DNA from: Salinirubellus salinus
GTDB lineage: Archaea; Halobacteriota; Halobacteria; Halobacteriales; Haloarculaceae
Length of the DNA: 64,000 nt
Assembly: GCF_025231485.1 (NCBI RefSeq)
Contig: NZ_CP104003.1
Location: 2,294,001-2,358,000 of the forward strand
Direction of reading: 5' to 3'
Below are positions 43,003-51,437 of this stretch, in pieces. Numbering within the stretch: the stretch's first letter is position 1; each line of letters begins with the position of its first letter. A program made the position numbers and the translations under genes. Under the pieces are notes generated by a model. The model ran no database searches. It had not been told where the DNA came from and worked only from the letters and a program-made list of their open reading frames with translations.

Positions 43003-43371
43003 TCAGACCTTCGCGGGAGCGACGTCGGCTATCGCCTCCAGGACGTTGGGCTTCTGGAACGGTTTGGTGATGTACCCGTCCGCGCCGGCCTCGACGGCCG
43101 CACGCATCTTCTCCTCCTGCCCCACGCTGGTGCACATCACCACGCGGGAGTCCGGGTCCGCCTCCTTGATGGCCGTCGTCGCCTCGATGCCGTCTCGGAT
43201 GGGCATCACGACGTCCATCGTCACCACGTCGGGGTCCAGTTCTCGGTACAGCTCGACCGCCTCGACGCCGTTCTCGGCCTCGCCCACGACCTCGTGCTCC
43301 CCGTCCAGCAGTTGCTGGAGCAGGTTCCGCATGAACGCGGAGTCGTCGACGATCAGTACGGTGTGTCCCAT
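43003..43371 (-). CDS. cheY: Chemotaxis response regulator CheY
   Basis: 122 aa from the ATG at 43371. Acidic pocket Asp9/Asp10, phosphoacceptor Asp53 (VTMDVVMP), Thr81 and Lys103 (ITKPFQ) are all present. CheY-P contacts the archaellum through CheF. First gene of a cheY-cheC-cheD-(MCP fragment) operon. The motility operator at 43417-43434 and a TTATGC box (43398-43403, reverse) lie upstream. Confidence 0.96.
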   Translation of the reverse strand: MGHTVLIVDDSAFMRNLLQQLLDGEHEVVGEAENGVEAVELYRELDPDVVTMDVVMPIRDGIEATTAIKEADPDSRVVMCTSVGQEEKMRAAVEAGADGYITKPFQKPNVLEAIADVAPAKV

Positions 43372-43397
43372 ACGTCCCGAAGGTGGGAGAATCCTCT

Positions 43398-43434
43398 GCA
43401 TAAGGGTTGGCCCCCGATTATCGGGCCTGAGAAC
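43398..43434 (-). promoter_or_regulatory. Motility-type promoter of the cheY operon
   Basis: Operator at 43417-43434: ATTATC-GGGCCT-GAGAAC on the + strand (inverted half-sites, 6-nt spacer). On the reverse strand the GATAAT half-site begins 19 nt upstream of the TATA-like TTATGC, which is 32 nt from the cheY ATG. Same architecture as at archaellin, arlCE, cheB/cheW and the FlaD/E genes. Confidence 0.7.
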
Positions 43435-43452
43435 GACGTGCCGTACCCCAGC

Positions 43453-43965
43453 TCACTCGACGTTGACGCCCTCCTCCGAGACGGCCGCAAGCAGGTCGGC
43501 GATGTCGTCCTCGGGAGTCAGGTCGTGTGCGGCGACGAGCCGTGCGAGGGTCCCCGGTGGGTATCTGACCGTGAGCCCGGAGGCCCGCAGGAGCACGCCG
43601 AGCACCTCCTCGGGCGGGCTGGACGGGTCGACGCCGGCGGCGTACCAGAGCAACAGCGAGCGGAACACCTGCCCGAGGTCGTCGGCGAACACGGACGTCT
43701 CGCTACTGGCGTCGCCGAACCGGGCGGCGACGACGAACCCGTGGGCGGTGTCGGCGTCCTGAACCCGCTCGAGTGCCGATGTGCCGGCCGGGCCGTCGCC
43801 AGCGGCCGGCGGGTCGCCCATCTCGGCCGGGTCCGGGGGGTCGGGCGACTCGTCGGCGTCGGCGGCGATGACGAACCGACCGTCCGAGAGCCGCGCGGCC
43901 CGCTCGGAGCGTTCGATGTCGAGTTCCTCCGGGCCGAGGACGCCCTCCTCGTCCTCTCGACTCAT
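43453..43965 (-). CDS. Haloarchaeal protein in the motility cluster (DUF7500-like)
   Basis: 170 aa from the ATG at 43965. The first 75 residues are acidic and disordered-looking (DADESPDPPDPAEMGDPPA). The C-terminal half (VFRSLLLWYAAGVDPSSPPE then LAAVSEEGVNVE) is helical. From memory it belongs to a haloarchaeal family (DUF7500) found near che genes. It lies upstream of cheY on the same strand, but a 81-bp spacer holding the cheY promoter separates them. Confidence 0.7.
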   Translation of the reverse strand: MSREDEEGVLGPEELDIERSERAARLSDGRFVIAADADESPDPPDPAEMGDPPAAGDGPAGTSALERVQDADTAHGFVVAARFGDASSETSVFADDLGQVFRSLLLWYAAGVDPSSPPEEVLGVLLRASGLTVRYPPGTLARLVAAHDLTPEDDIADLLAAVSEEGVNVE

Positions 43966-44062
43966 GCGTCCCGTTCGACAGCCCCACTCAAATCCGTAGT
44001 GGGACGCTCGCCGGACGAAACGCCGGTAGTTTTTACTACTGATAACGCGGTGATAATCACGA

Positions 44063-44401
44063 ATGGACCCGGACGAGACCCTCCTGGTCCTCGGGACACA
44101 GTACAACTCGGCCATCCTCGGGGCGACCGACGAGCCGAAGTCGGTCAAGCAGCTGTCGAACGACCTCGACATCCCCATCGCCACCTGCTACCGCCGGGTG
44201 GAGGAGTTGACCGAGGCCGGGTTGCTGGAACTGGACGACCGCGTGCTGTCGGACGAACACCGGCGGACCAGCGTCTACCGTCGGCGGGTGGACGAGGTCA
44301 CCGTCCAGTTCACCGAGGCGGGGTACGAGGTGGACGTGGCCGAGCGGAGCCAGGTCAAGAACAAGCTCGACGACGTCTGGCGGACGATGGCCGACGACTG
44401 A
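44063..44401 (+). CDS. Winged-helix HTH regulator, candidate motility regulator
   Basis: 112 aa. Winged helix over residues 1-75: GATDEPKSVKQLSNDLDIPI, then IATCYRRVEELTEAGLLELD as recognition helix and wing. A C-terminal helical tail (about 85-112) may dimerise. It has GATAAC and GATAAT words (44041-44057) just before its ATG and a TATA-like TTTTTACT at about 44030, so it may regulate itself. It is the only DNA-binding protein inside the cluster that is close to the shared operators. Confidence 0.8.
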   Translation: MDPDETLLVLGTQYNSAILGATDEPKSVKQLSNDLDIPIATCYRRVEELTEAGLLELDDRVLSDEHRRTSVYRRRVDEVTVQFTEAGYEVDVAERSQVKNKLDDVWRTMADD

Positions 44402-44407
44402 CTGCCA

Positions 44408-44444
44408 GTTCTCGGGGGCGAGAATCGAGGGCACAGGTTCATAC
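44408..44444 (+). promoter_or_regulatory. Motility-type promoter of the small membrane gene
   Basis: Operator GTTCTC-GGGGGC-GAGAAT (44408-44425), the most symmetric example in half-site form. TATA-like TCATAC starts at 44439, 19 nt from the GAGAAT start, and the ATG at 44467 is 28 nt further on. Confidence 0.7.
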
Positions 44445-44466
44445 GAACGCCCGAGTAGCGCCGAGT

Positions 44467-44748
44467 ATGCCACTCACTGGACCGCTCTACCTGCTGTTCA
44501 GCGCCACCAACGTCACCGCTGGACTGCTGGTGGCTGGCCTCTCGGCCCGCGCGTACCACCGGACCCAGAAGGTGTCGATGCTCCACCTCGCGGTGGGGTT
44601 CACGCTCGTCGCGGCGGCGACGCTCGCCACCGTCGCCAGCCTCGAACTCGCGGCCGCGCCGCTGGGCCGGCAGGTCCTCCTCGTCGAGGGAGCCATCTCG
44701 ACCGTCGGGCTGCTGTTCGTCGTCTACAGCGTCGTCACACACACGTAA
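44467..44748 (+). CDS. Small membrane protein paired with HTH (DUF7521-like)
   Basis: 93 aa with three hydrophobic segments (LYLLFSATNVTAGLLVAGLS, LHLAVGFTLVAAATLATVAS, GAISTVGLLFVVYSVVTHT). It follows the HTH gene at 65 bp and has its own operator-bearing promoter. The same kind of pair occurs at 16684-17313. Its motility-type promoter suggests that it works with the archaellum or its sensing. Confidence 0.8.
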   Translation: MPLTGPLYLLFSATNVTAGLLVAGLSARAYHRTQKVSMLHLAVGFTLVAAATLATVASLELAAAPLGRQVLLVEGAISTVGLLFVVYSVVTHT

Positions 44749-44879
44749 CACACCTGGTAGTTATCGGGACGTCGAACGGCGAGCGACGCCACGAGCCGCC
44801 CCACGCGTGAGGGCGCACGCGTCCACAGTGATGGTACGAAGTGTACCGTTCGAACCACCGAAACCGACGTACTGCGGCC

Positions 44880-44917
44880 GTTTTCAATGTCGATAATTAG
44901 GGCCGAGCAGTTATATG
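44880..44917 (+). promoter_or_regulatory. Motility-type promoter of archaellin
   Basis: Operator GTTTTC-AATGTC-GATAAT (44880-44897), left half-site weaker. TATA box TTATATG starts at 44911, 19 nt from GATAAT. The ATG is at 44996, so a leader of about 57 nt is expected, with GGAG at about 44979-44982 as ribosome binding site. Confidence 0.72.
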
Positions 44918-44995
44918 CAACCACCCGGTCGGTAGAGGTGTTGACCTTCAACGTTCGCGGGGCGGACGTGGGGTCAGAACGGAGACAAACACGAC

Positions 44996-45619
44996 ATGTT
45001 CGAAAACGAATCAGAAGAGAACGAGCGGGGTCAGGTCGGTATCGGGACCCTGATCGTCTTCATCGCCATGGTGCTGGTCGCGGCCATCGCGGCTGGCGTC
45101 CTGGTGAACACGGCTGGGTTCCTCCAGAACACGGCGGAACAGTCCGGTGAAGAGAGCGTAGAACAAGTAACTAACCGCGTCCAAGTGGTGAGTTCCTACG
45201 GTGTCGTTGGTAACAGCGACGACGTGAAGACGGTCAAACTGACTGTCCGGTCGTCAGCTGGGTCTGGCGACATTGATATGGAACAAGCGACCGTGAATTA
45301 CCTCTCTGACGACACTGTCAGCAATCTGGCGTACGCCGGGAACGCGGAAGCCGACATCGCGGCAGATGGGAGTGATTTCGCCGTTGTTCCGGTGAGAAAC
45401 CCCGGCGGTGCACTCCCGGTCTTCACCGATGATGGCGACCGAGCGAACATCGTCATCAATACGGCTGCACTGGAGTCTGACGTCGCCAGTGGAAAGCTGG
45501 AAGCGGGCGAAGAGGTCAAATTGGAGATCACGACAGAAACCGGTGACAAGACCGTTGTTCGGTTCACCGTTCCGGATTCGCTCGCAGGCAAGAGCGAAGA
45601 CGATCCGGTCTCACTATAG
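44996..45619 (+). CDS. Archaellin (major archaellum filament subunit)
   Basis: 207 aa. Class III-type signal: a charged start ([12 protein letters not shown]) with cleavage before Gln13, then [20 protein letters not shown] as the N-terminal polymerisation helix. The remaining beta-rich part forms the exposed domain. It is the only archaellin in the window. Its sequence uses more A/T-rich codons than the neighbouring arl genes (e.g. GAAGAGGTCAAATTG), suggesting a different history. The gene stands alone between its own promoter and the convergent RAD55-like gene. Confidence 0.95.
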   Translation: MFENESEENERGQVGIGTLIVFIAMVLVAAIAAGVLVNTAGFLQNTAEQSGEESVEQVTNRVQVVSSYGVVGNSDDVKTVKLTVRSSAGSGDIDMEQATVNYLSDDTVSNLAYAGNAEADIAADGSDFAVVPVRNPGGALPVFTDDGDRANIVINTAALESDVASGKLEAGEEVKLEITTETGDKTVVRFTVPDSLAGKSEDDPVSL

Positions 45620-45786
45620 AACCGCCTTCGAAACTCCTTCCGAGCCACACTACGCTCTTTCGAGCGTCCTTCATTTTCTCGCACCCTACGCCCCGAGCGA
45701 CCGCCACGGTCGCCGGGGTGACGTGCGTTCCGAACGGCGAGCGACAGCCGTCGCTCGGCACCACGAGAACCGAAGAGTCGGACCGC

Positions 45787-46548
45787 TCAGAAGTCGAAGT
45801 CGTCCGGAGCGCCGCCACCCCCACCGCCCATCCCCATCGGGTCGTTGTTCAGCCCGAACAGGTCGGCGGCGTCGGGGTGGACCTCGATGCCCGCGTCGGT
45901 GATCTCGAGCGGGAACAGGTCGGACTTGGTCGCCTGCTTGCGCATCTTGGCCACCCAGACGAACCGGTTGCGGGTCCCGCGGGTGGGCGTCTGGCCGAGG
46001 TAGATGTTCCCGTCCGTGAGGAAGTTCTCCAGGCCGATGTCGGTCCGGGGGAACAGCGCGGACTGCTCGTGGGTGAGCAGCGAGGTCAGGTCGTTCTCCT
46101 TCAGGATGTCGATGAGTTTCAACAGGTAGCGCCGGCGCTCGGTGTCGTCGTCGAAGAACATCTGGAACATCGTCAGCGAGTCGACGACGATGCGTGAGTA
46201 GCGGTCCTCGGTGAGGTCAGAGAGGACCGTATCGAGCGTCGAGGAGAAATCGGCCTCCTGGAGTAGGTCGCGCTTGTCGTACACCTTGATGTGGCCCTCC
46301 TCGACGTACTCGCCCCAGTGCTCCAGACCCACGGACTCGGCGGCCTCCTGGATGTCGTCGCGGGTCTCCTCGAACGAGAGGTAGAGCCCGTCCTCGTCGA
46401 ACTGCTCGACGCCGTTGTAGACGAACTGCTGACAGAGGATGGACTTCCCCGTTCCGGGGTTGCCACTGACGAGGACCGCGGCGTTCTTCACCAGCCCACC
46501 GTCGAGTACCTCGTCGAGGCCGGGGACCCCGGTCTTCACCTGTTGCAT
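45787..46548 (-). CDS. RAD55/KaiC-like ATPase
   Basis: 253 aa from the ATG at 46548. Walker A is GNPGTGKS (29-36), and the Walker B region is RIVVDSLTMFQ. It ends in a Gly-rich/acidic tail (GMGGGGGGAPDDFDF). It is related to the archaellar ATPase ArlH but is a separate single-domain KaiC-like protein. It sits inside the archaellum cluster on the opposite strand, between archaellin and arlCE. Its promoter (CTATTTAC, reverse, at about 46571) lacks the shared operator. Confidence 0.85.
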   Translation of the reverse strand: MQQVKTGVPGLDEVLDGGLVKNAAVLVSGNPGTGKSILCQQFVYNGVEQFDEDGLYLSFEETRDDIQEAAESVGLEHWGEYVEEGHIKVYDKRDLLQEADFSSTLDTVLSDLTEDRYSRIVVDSLTMFQMFFDDDTERRRYLLKLIDILKENDLTSLLTHEQSALFPRTDIGLENFLTDGNIYLGQTPTRGTRNRFVWVAKMRKQATKSDLFPLEITDAGIEVHPDAADLFGLNNDPMGMGGGGGGAPDDFDF

Positions 46549-46669
46549 ACCCCCGAGTAACCGCTCGCGAGTAAATAGCTGTGGGGCGACGAACGCGCCG
46601 CGAGTCGAGGACGCGACCCCCACCGGCGCCCGCACTCGCCCCCACGCGTGTGGCGCTCGCGCCGCGCCC

Positions 46670-46707
46670 GTTATCGGCGCTGATAATTCGAGACCAAAGT
46701 TCATATG
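46670..46707 (+). promoter_or_regulatory. Motility-type promoter of arlCE
   Basis: Operator GTTATCGGCGCTGATAAT (46670-46687), 6-nt spacer. TATA-like TCATATG begins at 46701, 19 nt from GATAAT. The ATG at 46731 is 30 nt downstream, so the message is likely leaderless. Confidence 0.75.
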
Positions 46708-46730
46708 TCGAACCTCGGTACCGAAGAGCG

Positions 46731-48110
46731 ATGCAGATAGCGAGTACCGCGACCGCCTCGGTTCTCACGGACCCGACGGTCGCCACGGAGAGTGCCGTGA
46801 TGGTCTGGCACCTCCTCGTGAGCCTGCTCGCGCAGCCGGAGCTCGCCCTCGTCCTCCCCGCCGTTGGGGGGATGTTCGACCTCGGGGGGAAGGGCGAGAG
46901 CGAGGGCGACGACGTCGACGGGGACGACGTCGAGGACGCCGACACCGGCTTCGCGGGGGACGGGGACGACGGGATGGACGGGATGGACGACTGGGACGAC
47001 CTCGACGACGGCGATGACGACTGGGCCGAGGACGCCGGTGGCACCCAGGTGGGGGAGTTGGAGGACAAGGTCAACAGCCTCGAGACCGACCTCAGTGCCG
47101 TCTCCTCCTCGATGGAGACGGTGAAAGAGGAGAACCGCCAGCTGGCCGAGACGGTCGAGGAGGCCGACGAGACCATCCGGAAACTGCTCGACGTCTACGA
47201 GATCGTCACCCGCGGCATCAACCCGTTCGTCGACGACGCCGAGGCGATGGCCGCCGCCGACGGGAGCTTCGGCCTCTTCGGCGACCAGGCGAGTGAGGAG
47301 CCCATCGACCCCGAGATCGCCGGCGCCGACGCCGAGTCGTTCTTCGACGACGACTTCGACGACTTCGACGACTTCGGGGAGGAGGCCGACGAAGCGACCG
47401 AGGGCGACGAGGACGACGAGGGCGGCGGCGCCTCGTTCGACGAACTGAAAGCCGAGTACGACGCCGACGACGGGAGCTGGGAGGACGTCGTCGACGAGGA
47501 GGGAGAGGAGGAAGTCGTGGCCCCCGAATCCGATGAGGATGACCTCGACGACGAGGCGGCCGCGGACCTCCTCGAAGCGGAGGGGGACGACGAGGACGCG
47601 TGGGGTGAGGAACCCGGCCTCGAGGGCGAGGACGAACCGGAGTCGGAACCTGAACCCGACGCCATCGTGGACGAGCAGGTGCCCGAACCGGAACCCGAAC
47701 CCACGCCGACCCCGCTGGCGAACGGGAACGGGAGCCAGAACGGCCACGCGGGGAGGGCCGGGAACGGCCACGCACGCGACGACCGGCCGTACCTCGCGGC
47801 AGTCCCGACGGGCTACGCCGCCGAGGTGGTGCTGCTCGACTGGGCACGCCACCTCGTCGACGAGGGCGACGCCGCCGGCGCCGTCGACGCCTTCCGTCAC
47901 TACGAGCGGCTGGGGTGGATATCCGAGCCGGTCCGGCGTCGGCTCGCGACGCTGGCGACGGAGCTCTGCGACGCGCCGACCACCTCGACGGTCGAACTCG
48001 GGCCGGAACACCACCGACGGAGCCTCGAGTACGTCAGCCGACTCGCCGGGCGACCGGTGACCGGCGGTCTCATCCGCGAACGCGACGGGCGCCTCACGGG
48101 GGGACCGTAG
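46731..48110 (+). CDS. arlCE: Archaellar stator/switch protein, FlaC and FlaD/E domains fused
   Basis: 459 aa. An N-terminal hydrophobic patch (about 1-40) and an acidic region lead to the FlaC coiled coil (KVNSLETDLSAVSSSMETVK to KLLDVYEIVTRGINPF). A 200-residue Asp/Glu-rich low-complexity linker precedes the C-terminal FlaD/E domain (RPYLAAVPTGYAAEVVLLDW, LGWISEPVRRRLATL). FlaC/D/E make the cytoplasmic ring that receives CheF/CheY signals. First gene of arlCE-F-G-H-I-J-cheF. Confidence 0.93.
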   Translation: MQIASTATASVLTDPTVATESAVMVWHLLVSLLAQPELALVLPAVGGMFDLGGKGESEGDDVDGDDVEDADTGFAGDGDDGMDGMDDWDDLDDGDDDWAEDAGGTQVGELEDKVNSLETDLSAVSSSMETVKEENRQLAETVEEADETIRKLLDVYEIVTRGINPFVDDAEAMAAADGSFGLFGDQASEEPIDPEIAGADAESFFDDDFDDFDDFGEEADEATEGDEDDEGGGASFDELKAEYDADDGSWEDVVDEEGEEEVVAPESDEDDLDDEAAADLLEAEGDDEDAWGEEPGLEGEDEPESEPEPDAIVDEQVPEPEPEPTPTPLANGNGSQNGHAGRAGNGHARDDRPYLAAVPTGYAAEVVLLDWARHLVDEGDAAGAVDAFRHYERLGWISEPVRRRLATLATELCDAPTTSTVELGPEHHRRSLEYVSRLAGRPVTGGLIRERDGRLTGGP

Positions 48111-48575
48111 ATGGGGTTCGGCGTGAGCGGAGCCACCGCGGTGGTCGTCGTCGGCCTGTTCGTGAGCGCCGGCATCTTCTACGACGCGGCCGCGACGAGC
48201 TACGAGGCCGTCGACGAGGCCGAGGACGACCGCGCCGAGGCCCTGCTCGAACAGCGCAACACCGCCGTCGCCGTCGCCAACGCGGCCATCCAGTCGCCGG
48301 GGAACGCGCTCGTCGTGACGATGGAGAACACCGGGTCGACGACCCTCGGCGTGCCCGAGACGACACTGCTCGCGGAGAACGTCGTCGTCCCACACGACGC
48401 GAACGCGACGTGGGCCGTCGAGAGCGACACCGGGACCGAGGTGTGGCTCCCCGGCGAGACGCTCGAGGTCACCGTCTCGCGGACGTGGCTCGACACCACC
48501 TTCGACGGCGGCGACCCGACCCGCGTGAAGGTGGCGACCGACACCGGCGTGAGTGACGCGGCGGAGGTGCGCTGA
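48111..48575 (+). CDS. arlF: Archaellum stator protein ArlF
   Basis: 154 aa. N-terminal membrane helix (GATAVVVVGLFVSAGIFYDA) then a beta-sandwich outside domain (LVVTMENTGSTTLGVPE). ArlF binds the S-layer and anchors the motor. It starts directly after arlCE and overlaps arlG by 1 bp. Confidence 0.92.
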   Translation: MGFGVSGATAVVVVGLFVSAGIFYDAAATSYEAVDEAEDDRAEALLEQRNTAVAVANAAIQSPGNALVVTMENTGSTTLGVPETTLLAENVVVPHDANATWAVESDTGTEVWLPGETLEVTVSRTWLDTTFDGGDPTRVKVATDTGVSDAAEVR

Positions 48576-49024
48576 TGGCCGACTCCACCATCCCCTCGCT
48601 CGTGATGTTCATCGCGAGCATCATCCTCGCGGCGGCGGTCAGCGGCGTCCTCATCAACACCGTCGGGGGCGTCTCGCGGGCCGTCGACGCGCAGGGCGGC
48701 GACCTCGCGACCAACATCGAGACGGACGTGGAGATCATCAGCGACGCCGGCAGCCCCGTCTACGACGACGGGACCGGGGAGGTCACGCTGCTCGTGAAGA
48801 ACACGGGCCAGCGCTCGCTCCCGGCCGACGCGACGGTGCTCGACGTCATGCTCGACGGCCAGTACCAGACCGACGTGACCGTCACCGAGGTGACGGGTGC
48901 CCCCGAGTGGGGCCGGGGTGACGTGGTCGAGGTCGTGGTCGGCGTCGGCCCGCTCGGCGCCGGCGACCACCGGGTCAAACTGGTCACCCGCGGCGACGAG
49001 GAGGTGTTCACCTTCCGCGCATGA
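48575..49024 (+). CDS. arlG: Archaellum stator protein ArlG
   Basis: 149 aa. N-terminal helix (LVMFIASIILAAAVSGVLIN) and a beta-sandwich (TGEVTLLVKNTGQRSLPA) like archaellin and ArlF. It polymerises with ArlF to link the motor to the S-layer. It overlaps arlH by 4 bp (ATGA). Confidence 0.92.
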   Translation: MADSTIPSLVMFIASIILAAAVSGVLINTVGGVSRAVDAQGGDLATNIETDVEIISDAGSPVYDDGTGEVTLLVKNTGQRSLPADATVLDVMLDGQYQTDVTVTEVTGAPEWGRGDVVEVVVGVGPLGAGDHRVKLVTRGDEEVFTFRA

Positions 49025-49767
49025 GCAACCAGTTCCCGCTCGGTCTCGACGACCACGACCGGCTCGCCGCGGAACTCGGTGGGGGGCTCCCGCGCGGCGC
49101 CATCGTCCTCGTCGAGGGCGAGTACGGTGCCGGCAAGTCCGTGCTGAGCCAGCGACTCACCTACGGGTTCTGTCAGGAGGGGGTCTCGGTGACCTACCTC
49201 TCGACGGAGCTCGAGGTGCGAGGGTTCCTCGACCAGATGCACTCGCTCTCCTACGACGTGGTCCGGCCGCTGCTCGACGAGCAGGTGCTGTTCCTCCACG
49301 CCGACGTCGGGGGGAGCGGCGCGCTGTCCGGCGACGACGACCAGGAGCGCCGCGAACTGCTCACCCGGCTGATGGACGCCGAGACGATGTGGCAGTCCGA
49401 CGTGATCGTCGTAGACACGTTCGACGCCATCCTCCGGAACGACCCGAAGTTCGAGGCGCTCGTGCGGCAGAACGACGAGCGACAGGCCGCCCTCGAGATA
49501 ATCGGCTTCTTCCGGGACGTGGTGAGCGAGGGTCGCACCATCGTCATCACGGTGGACCCGACCACGGTGGACGACGAGGCCATCGGTCCGTTCCGCTCCA
49601 TCGCCGACGTGTTCCTCGAACTGGAGATGACCGAGGTGGGCAACGACGTGCGGCGCAACATCTCGGTCAAGCGGTTCGCCGGCATGGGCCAGCAGGTGGG
49701 AGACACGGTGGGGTACTCGGTCCGTTCGGGTATCGGCATCGTCATCGAGTCACGGAGCGTCGCCTGA
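49021..49767 (+). CDS. arlH: Archaellum motor ATPase-regulator ArlH
   Basis: 248 aa, RecA/KaiC-like. Walker A GEYGAGKS (Lys39), Walker B in VIVVDTFDAIL. It binds ATP and docks to ArlI. A single ORF without interruption; its start overlaps arlG. Confidence 0.94.
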   Translation: MSNQFPLGLDDHDRLAAELGGGLPRGAIVLVEGEYGAGKSVLSQRLTYGFCQEGVSVTYLSTELEVRGFLDQMHSLSYDVVRPLLDEQVLFLHADVGGSGALSGDDDQERRELLTRLMDAETMWQSDVIVVDTFDAILRNDPKFEALVRQNDERQAALEIIGFFRDVVSEGRTIVITVDPTTVDDEAIGPFRSIADVFLELEMTEVGNDVRRNISVKRFAGMGQQVGDTVGYSVRSGIGIVIESRSVA

Positions 49768-49768
49768 G

Positions 49769-51436
49769 ATGACCACGGAGCACGGTTCCGCCACGATATC
49801 CGCCGACCTCAAGAGCGAGGCCGGCCGGTGGAGTCACCTCCGTGAACACCTCAAGCGGTTCAAGCAGATCACGGGCGAGTTCCCGAAGCTCATCCCCGGT
49901 CCCGAGGGGGAGTACGAGTCCCCCCGCCCGAACGTCATCTACCACCTCGGTGGGCCCATCTACGTCCAGGTGTACGGCAACCTCGGCGAGGACACGAAGT
50001 ACTACGCCATCGAGCCGGAGCTGAACGAGGACGAACGCTCCGTGTTCACCGTCGTCAAGAACAAGTTCCTGGAGCGGTCGGTCTCGAAGTCGGCCCCCAC
50101 GACCGACGAGGGGTACGAACAGCGTATCGTCGAGTTGCTCGACGAGATCGTCCACATCGCGGAGCAGGCGAAGGGCACCTTCCAGCGCGTCCTCTCGCGG
50201 TTCAACCTCGGGAAGACCGAGGTCACGAAGGAGACCTACGAGAAGATCCGGTACCGCCTGATACGCGACATCGTCGGGCTGGGCCCGCTCGAGCCCATCA
50301 TGCGCGACGAGGCCAACGAGGACATCCACATCATCGGCCCGAAGCAGGTCGACGTCGAGCACGGCGTCTACGGCCTCATCGAGACCACCGTCGAGTGGGA
50401 GGACAGCGCGGAGTTCGACAACTGGATCCGGAACATGGGCGAGCGCATCGGCGACCCGGTCAGCGACTCCGACCCCATCGTCGACTCCACGCTGCCGGAC
50501 GGGTCGCGTATCAACATCATCTACTCCGACGACGTCTCGCTGCGCGGGTCCTCGCTCACCATCCGGCAGGGCGAGGACATCCCGCTGTCCGTGTTCCAGA
50601 TCACGAAGTGGGGCACGCTCTCGCCCGAGTTGGCAGCCTACCTCTGGCTGTGTCTGGAGAACGAACGGACGGTGTTCGTCGTCGGCGAGACGGCGTCGGG
50701 GAAGACGACCACGCTCAACGGCATCCTCTCGTTCATCCCGAACGACTCGAAGATATACACCGCCGAGGACACCGCCGAGGTGCTGCCCCCCCACGACACG
50801 TGGCAGCAGCTCCTCACGCGAGAGTCCGAGGACGGCGGCGGGGTCGACATGTTCGACCTCGTCGCCGCGGCGCTCCGCTCGCGGCCCGACTACATCATCG
50901 TGGGCGAGGTGCGTGGCGAGGAGGGCCGCATGGCGTTCCAGGCGGCCCAGACCGGCCACCCGGTGATGCTCACGTTCCACGCCTCGAACATCGTCTCGAT
51001 GATCCAGCGGTTCACGGGCGACCCCATCAACATCCCCGAGACGTTCATGGACAACTGTGACGTGGCGCTGTTCCAGAACCGCGTCAAGCGGGGCAACGAC
51101 ACCCTCCGGCGGGTCACGAGCGTCCACGAGATAGAGGGCTACTCCAAGGAGATGGGCGGGGTCGTCACCCGCGAGGTGTTCTACTGGGACCCCGTGGACG
51201 ACGAGATCGTGTTCCAGGGGATGAACAACTCGTACATCCTGGAGGAGAAGATCGCCACCCTGCTCGGCTACGAGGACACCCGCGACATCTACGACGACGT
51301 GGCGTTCCGTGCGGAACTCGTCGAGCGGGCCATCCAGGAGGGTATCCTCGACTACCACGCGGTCAACGAGTTCATCGACGACTACCAGCGCGACGGGATG
51401 GAGGGCATCCCGTTCACCATCCACAGGGAGGGCTGA
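49769..51436 (+). CDS. arlI: Archaellum assembly/rotation ATPase ArlI
   Basis: 555 aa, type II secretion-like hexameric ATPase. The N-terminal domain (about 1-230) is followed by the ATPase core with Walker A VVGETASGKTTTLNG, an Asp-box (IYTAEDTAEVL), Walker B DYIIVGEVRGEEG and a His-box (HPVMLTFHAS). It powers filament assembly and rotation. It follows arlH with 1 bp between. Confidence 0.95.
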   Translation: MTTEHGSATISADLKSEAGRWSHLREHLKRFKQITGEFPKLIPGPEGEYESPRPNVIYHLGGPIYVQVYGNLGEDTKYYAIEPELNEDERSVFTVVKNKFLERSVSKSAPTTDEGYEQRIVELLDEIVHIAEQAKGTFQRVLSRFNLGKTEVTKETYEKIRYRLIRDIVGLGPLEPIMRDEANEDIHIIGPKQVDVEHGVYGLIETTVEWEDSAEFDNWIRNMGERIGDPVSDSDPIVDSTLPDGSRINIIYSDDVSLRGSSLTIRQGEDIPLSVFQITKWGTLSPELAAYLWLCLENERTVFVVGETASGKTTTLNGILSFIPNDSKIYTAEDTAEVLPPHDTWQQLLTRESEDGGGVDMFDLVAAALRSRPDYIIVGEVRGEEGRMAFQAAQTGHPVMLTFHASNIVSMIQRFTGDPINIPETFMDNCDVALFQNRVKRGNDTLRRVTSVHEIEGYSKEMGGVVTREVFYWDPVDDEIVFQGMNNSYILEEKIATLLGYEDTRDIYDDVAFRAELVERAIQEGILDYHAVNEFIDDYQRDGMEGIPFTIHREG

Positions 51437-51437
51437 G

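Noticed and set aside
45787-46548. RAD55-like gene as part of the operator regulon
   Set aside because: Its TATA-like tract has no GATAAT half-site 19 nt upstream.
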